Positions 51,947 through 62,847 of a DNA stretch of 64,000 nucleotides are shown here, piece after piece. The first letter of the stretch is position 1, and each line of letters begins with the position of its first letter. The position numbers were made by a program, and so were the translations under genes. Below the pieces are notes generated by a model, which was not told the DNA's origin, ran no database searches, and was given only the letters and a program-made list of their open reading frames with translations. Source of the DNA: SXNM01 sp964586155 (GTDB lineage: Bacteria > Myxococcota_A > UBA9042); NCBI GenBank assembly GCA_964586155.1, contig CAZPHC010000035.1, positions 1 through 64,000 of the forward strand. Reading direction: 5' to 3'.

Positions 51947-53260
51947 ATGACCGACAGCCCCTCCATCGCCCAGCCCGACCCACGCCCGGCACGCGACCCT
52001 CGCCAGGCCGGTGGCCCGGAGCCGGTGCTCTACCTCGACCACCACGCGACGACGCCGATCGATCCGCGCGTGCTCGAGGCGATGGTCGCGGCGCTGCGGG
52101 ACGAATGGGGCAACCCGTCGAGCGCGAGCCACGCCATCGGCCGCCGCGCCAAGGCCCTGGTCGAGGCGGCCCGCGGCGAGGTCGCCCGCGCGCTGCGGGG
52201 GCAAAGCGACGAGGTGATCTTCACCTCGGGCGCGACCGAGTCGCTGCACCTCGCCGTGCGCGGCCTCGCCATCGCGGCCGAGCGGCCCGGCGCCCAGGTC
52301 CTCTGCTTCGCCGCCGACCACAGCGCCACGCAGGCCGCCGTCCAAGCCACCGCGGCCCATGGCTGCCGCCCCGGCGTGGTCGCGGTCACGCGCGACGGCC
52401 TGCCCGACCTCGACGCGCTCGACGCCGCGATCGCGGACGGCCGCGCCACGGGCGGCCTGCTCGCGGTCGTCGTCACCGCCGTGCACAACGAGCTCGGCGT
52501 GATCGCCGACGTCGCCGCCCTGGCCGAGCGCGCCCACGCCGCCGGCGGCTTGCTCATCGTCGACGCGGCGCAAGCGCCGGGCCGCATCGCCCTCGACGTC
52601 GACGCCTGGGACGCCGACCTCGTCGCGCTGACGGCGCACAAATGCTACGGCCCCAAGGGCTCCGGCGCGCTCTGGCGGCGCAAGCGCGGCCGCACGGTGC
52701 CGCTGGCGCCCTTGATCAGCGGCGGCGGCCAGGAGGGCGGCCTGCGCGCCGGCACGCTCGCGACGGCGCAGATCGTCGGCCTCGGCCGGGCGATGGCCTT
52801 GGCTGAGGCCGAGCGCGAGGCCGACACGACCCGCATCGCGGGGCTGCGCGACCGCTTCTGGGCCGCGATCTCGGCCGGCGTCGAGGCCGTGGCCTGGAAC
52901 GGCAGCCGCCAGGCGCGCGTCGCTGGCAACCTCAACCTGCGCTTCGCCGCGATCGACGCCGCGACCTTGCTCGTGGCGCTGCCGGACCTCGCCATCTCGT
53001 CGGGCGCGGCCTGCTCGTCCGGGGCGCGCAAGCCGAGCGCGGCGCTGCTGGCGATCGGCCTGCGTCGCGAACAGGCGCTGTCGAGCATCCGCATCGGCCT
53101 CGGCCGCACGACGACGGCCGCCGAGGTCGATCGCGCCGCCGCCCGCATCGCCGACGAGGTGCAAGCGCAGCGCGCCGCGTCGCCGCTGTGGGCGCTGCGC
53201 CACGACGCCGCCGCCCTGGCGTCGCTCGGCTGGACCACCGCGGACCTGGCCGAGCCGTGA
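51947..53260 (+). CDS. Cysteine desulfurase (IscS/NifS family)
   Basis: A 437-residue protein from ATG 51947. YLDHHATTPIDPRVLEAM, GNPSSASHAIGRRAK and FTSGATESLHLAVRG are the N-terminal signatures. VHNELGVIADV and IVDAAQAPGRIALDV precede LTAHKCYGPKGSGALWRRK with the PLP Lys (232). SSGAACSSGARKPS carries the persulfide Cys (356). It removes sulfur from cysteine for Fe-S clusters and thio-cofactors. A variable tail (LWALRHDAAALASLGWTTAD) extends past the usual end. GTGA overlap with the radical SAM gene implies coupling. Confidence 0.93.
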   Translation: MTDSPSIAQPDPRPARDPRQAGGPEPVLYLDHHATTPIDPRVLEAMVAALRDEWGNPSSASHAIGRRAKALVEAARGEVARALRGQSDEVIFTSGATESLHLAVRGLAIAAERPGAQVLCFAADHSATQAAVQATAAHGCRPGVVAVTRDGLPDLDALDAAIADGRATGGLLAVVVTAVHNELGVIADVAALAERAHAAGGLLIVDAAQAPGRIALDVDAWDADLVALTAHKCYGPKGSGALWRRKRGRTVPLAPLISGGGQEGGLRAGTLATAQIVGLGRAMALAEAEREADTTRIAGLRDRFWAAISAGVEAVAWNGSRQARVAGNLNLRFAAIDAATLLVALPDLAISSGAACSSGARKPSAALLAIGLRREQALSSIRIGLGRTTTAAEVDRAAARIADEVQAQRAASPLWALRHDAAALASLGWTTADLAEP

Positions 53261-54195
53261 GCCAGCGCCCGGGCCCACCGCCGCTCTGGCCCGACGATCT
53301 CGCGGCGCGCGCCGAGATCGCCCGCGCCGCCTACCGCGCCTGCCGGCTCTGTCCACGCGATTGCGGCGTCGACCGCCTGGCCGAGCAGGCCGCCGGCTTC
53401 TGCCGCCTCGGCGCCGCGGTGCCCTGCTACAAGGCGTTGCTCTCGCACGGCGAAGAGGCGCCGCTGGTGCCGACCGTCCTGCTCGACCTCGGTGGCTGCT
53501 CGCTGCGCTGCCTCGGCTGCACCGAATGGGACCACGTCGTGCAGCCGTGGCGACCGCCGGCGGTGCCGCTGCAGCCGGGCTGGCTCGGCGAGCGCATGGC
53601 CGTGTGGCGGACGCGCGGCGCGCGCAGCCTCTCGTTGGTCGGTGGCGAGCCGACGATGCACCTGCTCGGCGTGCTCGAGACGTTGGCCGCCCTGCCGGTC
53701 GAGCTGCAGCTGCCGCTGGTCTGGAACAGCAACGGCCTCGTCGCGCCTGCGGCGTTCGCGTTGCTGCGCGATTGGGTCGCGTGCTGGGTCATCGACCACA
53801 AGGTGCCGGACAGCGACACCGCCCGCCGGCTGCTCGGGGCTGGATCGCTCGACTATGTGGCCGAGGTCGAGGCGACGCTCGACGCCATCGCGGCCCTGGC
53901 GCCCGTCGACGCGCAGAGCGGGCTGCCCCGGCTGATCGTCCGCCACCTGCTGGTGCCGGGCGAGCTCGAGCGGTCGACCCTGCCGCTGCTGCGGCGGATC
54001 GCCTCGCGCTGGCCGAGCGCGACGTTGAACCTGATGACGACGTGGCTGCCGCATGGACCGGCCCTGGCGGCCGAGGCGGGCCCGGCTGCACTGCGGCGGA
54101 CCAACACCGAGGCCGAGCGCTCCGACGCGATCGCGACCGCGACGGCGCTCTTCGGGCCGAGGCTGCTGGTCGACGGCCACGCGCTCGCGGGCTAG
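53257..54195 (+). CDS. Radical SAM protein of the PflX/PFL-activase-like type
   Basis: A 312-residue protein from GTG 53257, overlapping the desulfurase stop. N-terminal Cys-rich part CRLCPRDCGVDR ... GFCRLG and SHGEEAPLVPTVLLDLGGCS are typical of PflX-like proteins. CSLRCLGC is the CxxxCxxC cluster motif for the SAM-binding [4Fe-4S] cluster. LVGGEPTMHLL is the GGE motif, and WNSNGLV and VIDHKVPDSDTARRLL follow. The next Cys after CLGC is followed by TEWD rather than the usual aromatic. The substrate is not predictable; adjacency to the desulfurase suggests co-supply of Fe-S clusters. Confidence 0.85.
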   Translation: MSQRPGPPPLWPDDLAARAEIARAAYRACRLCPRDCGVDRLAEQAAGFCRLGAAVPCYKALLSHGEEAPLVPTVLLDLGGCSLRCLGCTEWDHVVQPWRPPAVPLQPGWLGERMAVWRTRGARSLSLVGGEPTMHLLGVLETLAALPVELQLPLVWNSNGLVAPAAFALLRDWVACWVIDHKVPDSDTARRLLGAGSLDYVAEVEATLDAIAALAPVDAQSGLPRLIVRHLLVPGELERSTLPLLRRIASRWPSATLNLMTTWLPHGPALAAEAGPAALRRTNTEAERSDAIATATALFGPRLLVDGHALAG

Positions 54196-54244
54196 ACCCC
54201 GCCGCAGCGACGCAGGACGCGACGGTCTGGTCGGGCCGGTCGGC

Positions 54245-55869
54245 TCAGCTGCCGAGCACGCACGCCATCTGCTGCGGCTTGCACATCTTGCTGTGGCACG
54301 CCTCGCCGCAGCCGTTGGGGCCGTTGCAGTCGCTGCATTCGAGCAGGATGCAATCCCAGAGCGCGTCGAGCTGCTGCTGCGCCGTCGGGCTGCCCTTGCC
54401 GATGCACTGGAAGCCGCAGATGTCGTCACCGGGCGGGCAGGCCTCGCTGCATTGGATGACGCCGAGGCAGCTGGTCGCGCCGCTGCCGTAGCATTGGTGG
54501 AGCTGGTCGAAGCAGCTGTCGGTCTGCGGCTTCTGCCCGCACGAGAAGAACGCCGACAGCTGCTTCTGCGTCGGAGCCGTCGCGTTGGCGAAGCATTTGT
54601 TGGCGATGCTGAAGATCTTGTCCTTGTAGGTGGTCATGCACTGGAAGGTCGCGGGGCAGTCGTTGCCGCCCGTCTCGCCCTGGGCCAGGCAGGCAAAGAG
54701 CGGGAAGCTGCAATTCTTGCCCAGGCATTGCTCGATGCAGGCGAACGAGTCCGCGCCCTTGCCCGTGCAGCCGGGCACGCAGAGCGCGTTGGCGCACTCG
54801 CGCAGCGGTTGGAACAAGAACTGCGTGTAGAGCGACGTGTCGAGCGCCGCCTGGTCGACGCAGCTGGTCGAGAGCGCGTCGCCGGTGCATGCCTCCTGGA
54901 AGACGTAGGCGTACGCGTTGAAGCACGAGGTGATGACGCCGCCGTAGACGTCGACGTCCGAGGGCCAGGTCGCGTCCGGATAGCCGCTCCAGCCGGGGCC
55001 CCATGCCGCGTCGGGCAGCGTCGGGCCGCTGCCGGCGTCTGCGGGCGCGCCATCGACGACGGTGTCCGCCGATCCGACGTCGACCAGACCGCCGTCGACG
55101 GGGAGCACGTCCGCGCCGCCGACGTCCACCGTGCCGCCGACGTCCACCGTGCCGCCGACGTCCACCGCGCCGCCGACGTCCACCGCGCCGCCGACGTCCA
55201 CCGCGCCGCCGACGTCCACCGNNNNNNNNNNNNNNNNNNNNNNNNNNNNNNNNNNNNNNNNNNNNNNNNNNNNNNNNNNNNNNNNNNNNNNNNNNNNNNN
55301 NNNNNNNNNNNNNNNNNNNNNGCGCCGCCGACGTCCACCGTGCCGCCGACGTCCACCGTGCCGCCGACGTCCACCGTGCCGCCATCGACCGGCGATCCGT
55401 CCTCGTCGCCGCCCGTGTCGGGCGCCGTTCCACTGTCGAGGGCGACGCCGCTGTCGAAGGCGACGCCGCTGTCGAGGGCGACGCCGCTGTCGAAGGCGAT
55501 CGCGACGTCCGAGACGCTGCCGCCGTCCGAGCTGCCGCTGCCGCCGTTGCCGACGTCCGCCGCCACGATCGCCACGTCGATCAGGGCAGCCGACGCGTCA
55601 TCCTGGTTGCCGCCATCCGTTCCGGCGGTCGCGTCCGCGCCGGCGCCGTCCGCGGCGCTGGGGCCAGGCGCCCACGCATCGACCGCGACGACCTGGCCGC
55701 GCGGCGCAGCGTCTGCCGCTGCGGCGACGTCGGCCTCAGCGCCGGTTCCGGTCCGGATCAGGCCGCCCAGGGCCGGCGCGGCGGGCGCGCCCTGCCCCCA
55801 GTCGGTGCAGGCCGCGGTGGCGCAGAGCAGCGCCGTCCACGCGATCGACCGACGCAAAGCCGTGCTCAT
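54245..55869 (-). CDS. Repeat-tethered cysteine-rich lipoprotein (crosses assembly gap)
   Basis: ATG 55869 gives the lipoprotein signal STALRRSIAWTALLCATAAC. A 200-residue Ala/Asp/Gly/Val tether follows, with 18-bp repeats (FDSGVA/LDSGVA) and then VDVGGT/VDVGGA units that enter the N run. After the gap the frame continues through more VDVGGA units to a Cys-rich domain of about 220 residues: SCFNAYAYVFQEAC, CANALCVPGCTGKG, CFDQLHQCYGSGATSCLGVI, CNGPNGCGEACHSKMC. At least 25 Cys occur. The two sides are in different frames across 100 N, but in phase with the 18-bp unit, so the gene is probably intact. Unknown family; likely outer-surface. Confidence 0.75.
55113..55375 (-). repeat. 18-bp VDVGGA/T tandem repeat array containing the gap
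   Basis: Six units at 55113-55220 and three at 55322-55375 of GCGCCGCCGACGTCCACC or GTG-variant; copy number unknown because of the gap. Confidence 0.92.
55222..55321. other. Assembly gap, 100 N
   Basis: A round placeholder of unknown true length. Repeat phase on both sides requires 18k-1 missing bases. Confidence 0.98.
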
Positions 55870-55918
55870 CCGCACCTCCGCGACAACCCTGGCCGCCCGG
55901 GGGCCCAGCATGCACAAA

Positions 55919-55955
55919 GGGCCGTGGCGAGGCCAGACAACCTCGCGCACGGCCC
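55919..55955 (-). terminator. Strong intrinsic terminator-like hairpin after hpf
   Basis: Read on the minus strand: GGGCCGTG, one bulged base, GCGAGG, 8-base loop, CCTCGC, CACGGCCC, then CTTTG. The stem is 14 bp with one bulge and starts 30 bases after the hpf stop. Confidence 0.65.
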
Positions 55956-55984
55956 TCCGTGGCTCGAACGTTGGACGCGAGCGG

Positions 55985-56338
55985 CTAGGCGATGCCCGCC
56001 TTGTGCTGCGTGCCGCTGGCGCGGCGACCGCGCTCCTTGCCGCTGGCCTTGTCCATGCGGGTCTCGACCTGGCGGGTCAGCTTGTGCATCGCGGCGTCGA
56101 CCGCGGCCAGCAGCTCGTCCTCGCGGGCGTGGCTGACGAGATCACCACCGCTGTGCAGCGTGATGGTGGCTTCGAACCCGACGGGCAGCTCCTCGAGCAC
56201 GGCACGGACGACCAGAGGCTTGCCGCCGAGGCGGGCCTCGAGCTTCTCGAGCTTCTTGCGCAGATGCTTTTCGACAAGGCCATCGACTTCCATGCCTTCG
56301 GTTTCGGGTCCGGGCTTCGTCAACAGGGTCAGGTCCAT
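55985..56338 (-). CDS. hpf: Ribosome hibernation-promoting factor, HPF/RaiA family
   Basis: A 117-residue short-form HPF. ATG 56338 has GGAGG at 6 bases; the ATG at 56344 abuts the same GGAGG and is unlikely. VDGLVEKHLRKKLEKLEARL, VVRAVLEELPVGFEATITLH and LVSHAREDELLAAVDAAMHK follow the S30AE beta-alpha-beta-beta-beta-alpha plan. A basic tail (KASGKERGRRASGTQHKA) replaces the long-form dimerisation domain. It binds the 30S decoding region to silence ribosomes in stationary phase. It lies 175 bases after korB on the same strand. Confidence 0.85.
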   Translation of the reverse strand: MDLTLLTKPGPETEGMEVDGLVEKHLRKKLEKLEARLGGKPLVVRAVLEELPVGFEATITLHSGGDLVSHAREDELLAAVDAAMHKLTRQVETRMDKASGKERGRRASGTQHKAGIA

Positions 56339-56513
56339 GGACATCCTCCCAGCAGGGGGTCACGACAGGGTGACATGAGCCAATGTAGCCCATCGTCACA
56401 CATCCGTCACGCTTCGTCGACGCAAGGTCACGAGCGGGCGGATTCCTTCCCTGTTCGGAGCGCGCGGTCGCCGCGATCTGGCCGCCACAGCGCGGCGCGG
56501 CAGGCGATCGGCG

Positions 56514-57536
56514 TCAGCCGGCGACGTTCCAGGACTTGCGGCCGATCATCGCGCGGCGCAGGTCGGTGTTGCCGGCCTTGCGCGCCTGGGCGACCTGGGC
56601 GTTGAGGTCGGCGTCGTAGCAGGGGCGCTCGACGGCGCGCAGCACGCCGACCGGCACCGGCAGCGAGGGCGCCCACATGCGCGCGAGGATGAAGGCGCGC
56701 GTCGGATCGGGATCGTGGGCGTCGTGGATCCAGAGATCGTTCTCGCTGACGCCGTCCTCGCCGATCGTCACGACCTCGGGCGTCAGGCCGCGCATGCGCA
56801 CGCCCTTGGTCCGCTCGCGGCCGAAGATCATCGGCTCGCCGTGGCGCAGGTGCACCGTCGCGTCCGAGCGATGCTCCTTGGTCGAGATCGACTCCCAGGC
56901 GCCGTCGTTGAAGATGTTGCAGTTCTGCAAGATCTCGACGAACGCGCTGCCCTTGTGCGCGGCGGTCGCGGCGAGCACGTCGCCGAGCACGACGGCGTCG
57001 ACGTCGATCGCGCGGGCCAGGAACGTCGCCTCGGCGCCGAGGCCGACGACCAGCGGCGAGAACGGATGATCGACCGAGCCCATCGGCGTGCTCTTGGTCT
57101 TCTTGCCGACCTCGGACGTCGGCGAGTACTGACCCTTGGTCAGGCCGTAGATCCGGTTGTTGAACAGCAGGATCTTCAGGTCGACGTTGCGCCGCAACAC
57201 GTGGATCAGGTGGTTGCCGCCGATCGAGAGCGCGTCGCCGTCGCCGGTGACGACCCAGACCTGCAGGTCGGGGCGGCTGATCTTCAGGCCGGTCGCCAGC
57301 GCCGGGGCGCGGCCGTGGATCGTGTGGAAGCCGTAGGTCGACATGTAGTACGGGAAGCGCGACGAGCAGCCGATGCCGCTGACGAACGCGATCGACTCGG
57401 GCGCGACGCCCTGGATCGCCAGCGCCTTCTGCACCGCCGACAGGATCGCGTAGTCACCACAGCCGGGGCACCAGCGCACGTCCTGATCGGACGAGAAGTC
57501 CTTGGCCTTGAAGGTGCGCGCTTGCGTCTCGCTCAT
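56514..57536 (-). CDS. korB: 2-oxoacid:ferredoxin oxidoreductase, beta subunit
   Basis: A 340-residue protein from ATG 57536 (GGAG upstream; an adjacent ATG at 57539 is equivalent). RWCPGCGDYAILSAVQKALA, VSGIGCSSRFPYYMSTYGFH and TIHGRAPALATGLKISRPDL are the TPP-binding half. VVTGDGDALSIGGNHLIHVL with LFNNRIYGLTKGQYSPTS binds TPP/Mg. It lacks an added ferredoxin domain. With KorA it converts 2-oxoglutarate (or another 2-oxoacid) and CoA to acyl-CoA plus reduced ferredoxin. It starts 35 bases after korA. Confidence 0.92.
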   Translation of the reverse strand: MSETQARTFKAKDFSSDQDVRWCPGCGDYAILSAVQKALAIQGVAPESIAFVSGIGCSSRFPYYMSTYGFHTIHGRAPALATGLKISRPDLQVWVVTGDGDALSIGGNHLIHVLRRNVDLKILLFNNRIYGLTKGQYSPTSEVGKKTKSTPMGSVDHPFSPLVVGLGAEATFLARAIDVDAVVLGDVLAATAAHKGSAFVEILQNCNIFNDGAWESISTKEHRSDATVHLRHGEPMIFGRERTKGVRMRGLTPEVVTIGEDGVSENDLWIHDAHDPDPTRAFILARMWAPSLPVPVGVLRAVERPCYDADLNAQVAQARKAGNTDLRRAMIGRKSWNVAG

Positions 57537-57573
57537 CATCGACTCCGGTCCAGGTTCGGGCACTTGCGACCGT

Positions 57574-59427
<1,854 letters not shown>

Positions 59428-59560
59428 CGTCTGACTCCTCGGCCGCGAGGACGCCTCGTATGCGATGGATCTCGGACGTGCGCCCGAGATCGCCGAGCGA
59501 GGCGCCAGCGGCGGCCTTGTGCTCCGGCCGCCTGGCGCGCGCCGGCCAAGGTCGTAGCGC

Positions 59561-59809
59561 TCAGGTCAACTTGCGGGCCGACTCGCGGGCGCGGGCCTTG
59601 CGCTTGCGCGAGACGCGCACCTGGGCGTCAGCGCTGGCGTCGTCGTCGTCATCGGCGTCGTCGGCGGCGGCGCGTGGCGCGCGGCCCCCCTCGATCAGGC
59701 TGTCGAGCGAGGCGGCCATGTGGCCCTTGAGCATCATCGGCACCGATCCGATGAAGATCGCGATGATGCCTACGAAGATCAGCAACTCGCGCACAAAAAT
59801 CTCGTCCAT
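59561..59809 (-). CDS. Small single-pass membrane protein
   Basis: An 82-residue protein. ATG 59809 has GAGGAG upstream; the longer frame from 59920 lies over the promoter. MDEIFVRELLIFVGIIAIFI is an N-terminal membrane segment followed by GSVPMMLKGHMAASLDSLIE, then an Asp-rich stretch and a very basic tail (RKRKARARESARK). Such a tail after a single anchor could dock nucleic acid or another protein. Family unknown. Confidence 0.65.
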   Translation of the reverse strand: MDEIFVRELLIFVGIIAIFIGSVPMMLKGHMAASLDSLIEGGRAPRAAADDADDDDDASADAQVRVSRKRKARARESARKLT

Positions 59810-59884
59810 GTCACGCTCCTCTGCGGCTGCTCGCGGCCGTCGGCCCAGATCCGAGCGGAGGCTCTCCGCAGGCAAGGGGCAAAG

Positions 59885-59913
59885 AGTGTACGCTGGCCCC
59901 GCACACCGCACAA
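59885..59913 (-). promoter_or_regulatory. Promoter of small membrane protein gene
   Basis: On the minus strand TTGTGC (59913-59908), 17-base spacer, TACACT (59890-59885); leader about 70 bases. Confidence 0.6.
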
Positions 59914-60010
59914 GTCGCATGAGTCCACTCCTGTCGCGCGCGCGGACGACGGCCGATTTTTCGTTGACAGGCGACCGTCGCCTGGGCGACCGTCCTCGCG
60001 CGAGGTGACG

Positions 60011-61462
60011 ATGCAGCTACAAGCACGACGATGGCCGAACGAGAGCGGCAAGCGCCAGGGTGCTCCCTTGGCCGCGATCGCTGCGATCGTCGCGGTCGTC
60101 GCCGTCTACGGCTGGTGGTCGCTGCAACAAGGCCCGCAGGCCGCGCCGATGGACGCCGAGGCGCGGCTTGCCGCCCTGCGCGAGGCCCGCGCCGCCAGCG
60201 AGCAGCGCGCCGACGCCGCCGAGCCGCATCAGGTGCCGCACGCGATGACGAGCCGCAGCGCCCAGATCGCCGCGGTGCCGCCGCCGATCGAGGTACCCGC
60301 CGCCGTGGTCGAGCCCGTGCCGGTCGCTCCGACCCCGGCGCTGATCGATCGCGCCGGGACGATCGAGGCCGGCAGCACGCTCGACGCCGCGCTGGCGAGC
60401 CTCTACATCCACAGCGAAGCGGCCAAGGGCGTGGTCAAGGCCTACAAGACGCTGCGCAATCCGCGCAAGCTGCGCCCCGGCTCGCGCCTGTTCGCCCGCT
60501 TCGACGACAGCAACCCGCTGGATGCCGGCGCGCTGCGCGAGATCGTGATCGCCAACGCCGGCGGCGGCGAGGCCGTGACGATCCGCCGCGACATGGCCGA
60601 CGAGAGCCTGCGCTACGTCGCCGAGCCCGGTGGCCTGCCCGGCGAGCTGGTGCGGCGCGTGCTGCGTTGCGGCATGACAGGTAGCCTCGCTTCGTCGCTG
60701 ACCCGCTGCGGCCACGACGACGCCATGATCGCGATGGTCGCCGACGTGCTGGGCGATCGCCTGGACTTCGAGCACGACGTGCAAATCGGCGACGAGCTTC
60801 GCGTGGTCTTCGACGAGTTGGTCGCCGCCGGCGAGACCGTGCGCATCGAGGCCGTGCGCGCCGTCGACTACCGCGGGCAGAACGGGCGCCACACGGCGAT
60901 CGCCTTCGAAGGCAGCGAGTCGCGTGGCACGTTCACGCCCGAGGGCGAGGGCTTCGGCACGTTCTTCCTGCGTGAGCCGGTCGCTGGCGCCCGCTTCACC
61001 TCCGGCTTCGGCATGCGCATGCACCCGATCCTGTTGCAGATGCGCCCACACCTCGGCATCGACCTGGCGGCTCCGTCCGGGACGCCGGTGCGCGCCGTCG
61101 CCGATGGCGTGGTCGCCACCGTGGGTCGGGACGGCGTCGCCGGCCGCTACATCAAGCTGCGGCACGCGCGCGGCTTCGGCAGCGACTACCTGCACCTCTC
61201 GCGCGTCGACGGCAGCCTGCGTCCGGGCCGCAGCATCGTGCGTGGCCAGGTCATCGGCGCGGTCGGCACCACGGGCCGCTCGACGGCGCCGCACCTGCAC
61301 CTCGGCATCCGTCGCCACGGCGCGCACGTCGATCCGATGACGGTGCGCGACGAGATGCAGGGTGGCGTGTCGCCCAAGGACAGGGACGCCTTCGCCAAGC
61401 TGGTCGCCGAGATGCGCGCGCTGCTCGACAAGGTCGACGCCCGCTCCGGCGACGCCAGCTAG
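60011..61462 (+). CDS. M23 family murein endopeptidase (MepM-like)
   Basis: A 483-residue protein. ATG 60011 follows GAGG. N-terminal membrane anchor AIAAIVAVVAVYGWWSL. A LysM-like/OapA-like region covers about residues 110-230 (GTIEAGSTLDAALASLYIHS, RKLRPGSRLFARFDDSN), then a beta domain as in MepM. The LytM domain has FTSGFGMRMHPILLQMRPHL, GIDLAAPSGTPVRAVADGVV, DYLHLSRVDGSLRPGR and APHLHLGIRRHGAHVDPM, with the HxxxD and HxH zinc ligands intact. It cleaves peptidoglycan cross-links for growth. Its stop shares CTAG with the convergent methyltransferase gene. Confidence 0.92.
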   Translation: MQLQARRWPNESGKRQGAPLAAIAAIVAVVAVYGWWSLQQGPQAAPMDAEARLAALREARAASEQRADAAEPHQVPHAMTSRSAQIAAVPPPIEVPAAVVEPVPVAPTPALIDRAGTIEAGSTLDAALASLYIHSEAAKGVVKAYKTLRNPRKLRPGSRLFARFDDSNPLDAGALREIVIANAGGGEAVTIRRDMADESLRYVAEPGGLPGELVRRVLRCGMTGSLASSLTRCGHDDAMIAMVADVLGDRLDFEHDVQIGDELRVVFDELVAAGETVRIEAVRAVDYRGQNGRHTAIAFEGSESRGTFTPEGEGFGTFFLREPVAGARFTSGFGMRMHPILLQMRPHLGIDLAAPSGTPVRAVADGVVATVGRDGVAGRYIKLRHARGFGSDYLHLSRVDGSLRPGRSIVRGQVIGAVGTTGRSTAPHLHLGIRRHGAHVDPMTVRDEMQGGVSPKDRDAFAKLVAEMRALLDKVDARSGDAS

Positions 61463-62847
61463 CGGCCCGGCCCGTCCACGGCGGCGGCCCGGTGCCGCGG
61501 CGCCATCGACCAACGCCCAGCGAGATCGACCCAGACCACCCACGCGGCCTCGTGATCGTCGAGGCCACGCAGCCCGGGCGCGTTCGCCGCGTCGAGCGCT
61601 GCCTGCCCGCCAGCGTCGACCCAGCGCGCGATGCGCAGCTCGTCGCCGACCTTCGACGCCAGCCCCCAGGCCGAGATCGCACGCCGGCCATCGACCGCCG
61701 CCAACGCGGCCAGCGCGACCGGCGCGTCGGCGGCGAGCAGGCCAGCAGCGTCGGTCGGCAGCCGAATCTGGCCGCGCTCGTCGCGGATCAGCGCGATCGG
61801 CGCGGCGAGCGCGACCTGCTCCAGCGCCAGCTGCCACGGCTGGCCCAGCGCCTCGATTCGGCCGCGCGCAGCGTCGAGCGCGACGAGGCCGCGATCGCAG
61901 AGCCACGCCTCGCCGCCGCGGCGCAGGGCGGCCACGCCGACCGTGGCAGAGCCACACATCGGCTCGAGCGCGACGCCGCCGGCGGGCAAGGACGCCGCGC
62001 AGATGCGGTCGCCGAGCGCCTGCGGCTTCTGCGTCGGGTAGCCCGTGCGCTGCGGATCGCGGTTCGACAGCGTCAGGTCGAAGAGCGTGTCGGTCCACGG
62101 CGTCGTCGGCCAATCGCCGTCGATCGGCGTCGCGGCGTCGGCGTCGCGGGTGCGCCAGACGTCGGTCGCGAGCTTGCGCTGGCCGCGCAGCCGTTGCGAG
62201 GTCGCCTGCTCCCAGACCGGCGCGAACTGCACCGCAGCCGGATCCCGAGCGTAGTAGTAGATGACGTCATGCTTGCGGGCGAACCGATCGCGGGCGCTGC
62301 CGCCGAGCCCGTACGACCAGATGATCTCGTTGCGCAGCGCGTCCGGGCCGAAGATCTCGTCGAGCAGCAGGCGCACGTGCGGGCCCCGCCGCCAATCGAC
62401 GTGCATGTACAGCGAGCCGCTTCGACGCAGCAGGCGGTGACAGCGCTCGAGCACCGCGGCCATGCCCTCGAGCCAATCGGCCAGCGGCTGCGCGTCTTCG
62501 TACGCGAGCAGGTCGACGACGACGTCCTCGCCCGCGGCCCCCGCCCCGGACACGGTGCGCCGGCGCCGATGGCGATCGCCGGTACCGAAAGGCGGATCGA
62601 GGTACACCAGGTCGACGCACGATTCGCCGCGGTCTCGCAGCAGCGCGTCCAGGCCGGCCAGGGCGTCGCCGTGCAGCAGCGTCGCGCGGCTGGCCGGGTC
62701 GCCGCGCACGACCCGCAGCGGCCACACGCCGGGCCGCGTCGCTGGCGAAGGCCGACGCCCGGGCCAGGCGAGCCGAACGGGCCGTTCGTCCCGGGTCGCA
62801 GCAGGAGCCGCGACGCCGCCGCTAGGGGTTGACGACGATGTCGGCAT
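61459..62847 (-). CDS. Site-specific DNA methyltransferase (beta-class, orphan)
   Basis: About 462 residues from ATG 62847, or 422 from GTG 62727; neither has a clear ribosome site. DLVYLDPPFGTGDRHRRRRT is motif IV (DPPF). LLRRSGSLYMHVDWRRGPHV, NEIIWSYGLGGSARDRFARK and YPTQKPQALGDRICAASLPA follow, and VALEPMCGSATVGVAALRRG is motif I. Motif IV before motif I marks the beta group of N6A/N4C methyltransferases. A 130-residue C-terminal extension (LLAADAPVALAALAAVDGRR, WVVWVDLAGRWSM) is unusual. No restriction endonuclease gene is adjacent. From ATG 62847 it overlaps the upstream lipoprotein by 26 bases. Confidence 0.85.
   Translation of the reverse strand: MPTSSSTPSGGVAAPAATRDERPVRLAWPGRRPSPATRPGVWPLRVVRGDPASRATLLHGDALAGLDALLRDRGESCVDLVYLDPPFGTGDRHRRRRTVSGAGAAGEDVVVDLLAYEDAQPLADWLEGMAAVLERCHRLLRRSGSLYMHVDWRRGPHVRLLLDEIFGPDALRNEIIWSYGLGGSARDRFARKHDVIYYYARDPAAVQFAPVWEQATSQRLRGQRKLATDVWRTRDADAATPIDGDWPTTPWTDTLFDLTLSNRDPQRTGYPTQKPQALGDRICAASLPAGGVALEPMCGSATVGVAALRRGGEAWLCDRGLVALDAARGRIEALGQPWQLALEQVALAAPIALIRDERGQIRLPTDAAGLLAADAPVALAALAAVDGRRAISAWGLASKVGDELRIARWVDAGGQAALDAANAPGLRGLDDHEAAWVVWVDLAGRWSMAPRHRAAAVDGPGR

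Noticed and set aside
59964..59969. TTGACA upstream of the M23 gene
   Set aside because: The sequence at the -10 position (CGACCG) has no resemblance to a -10 box.
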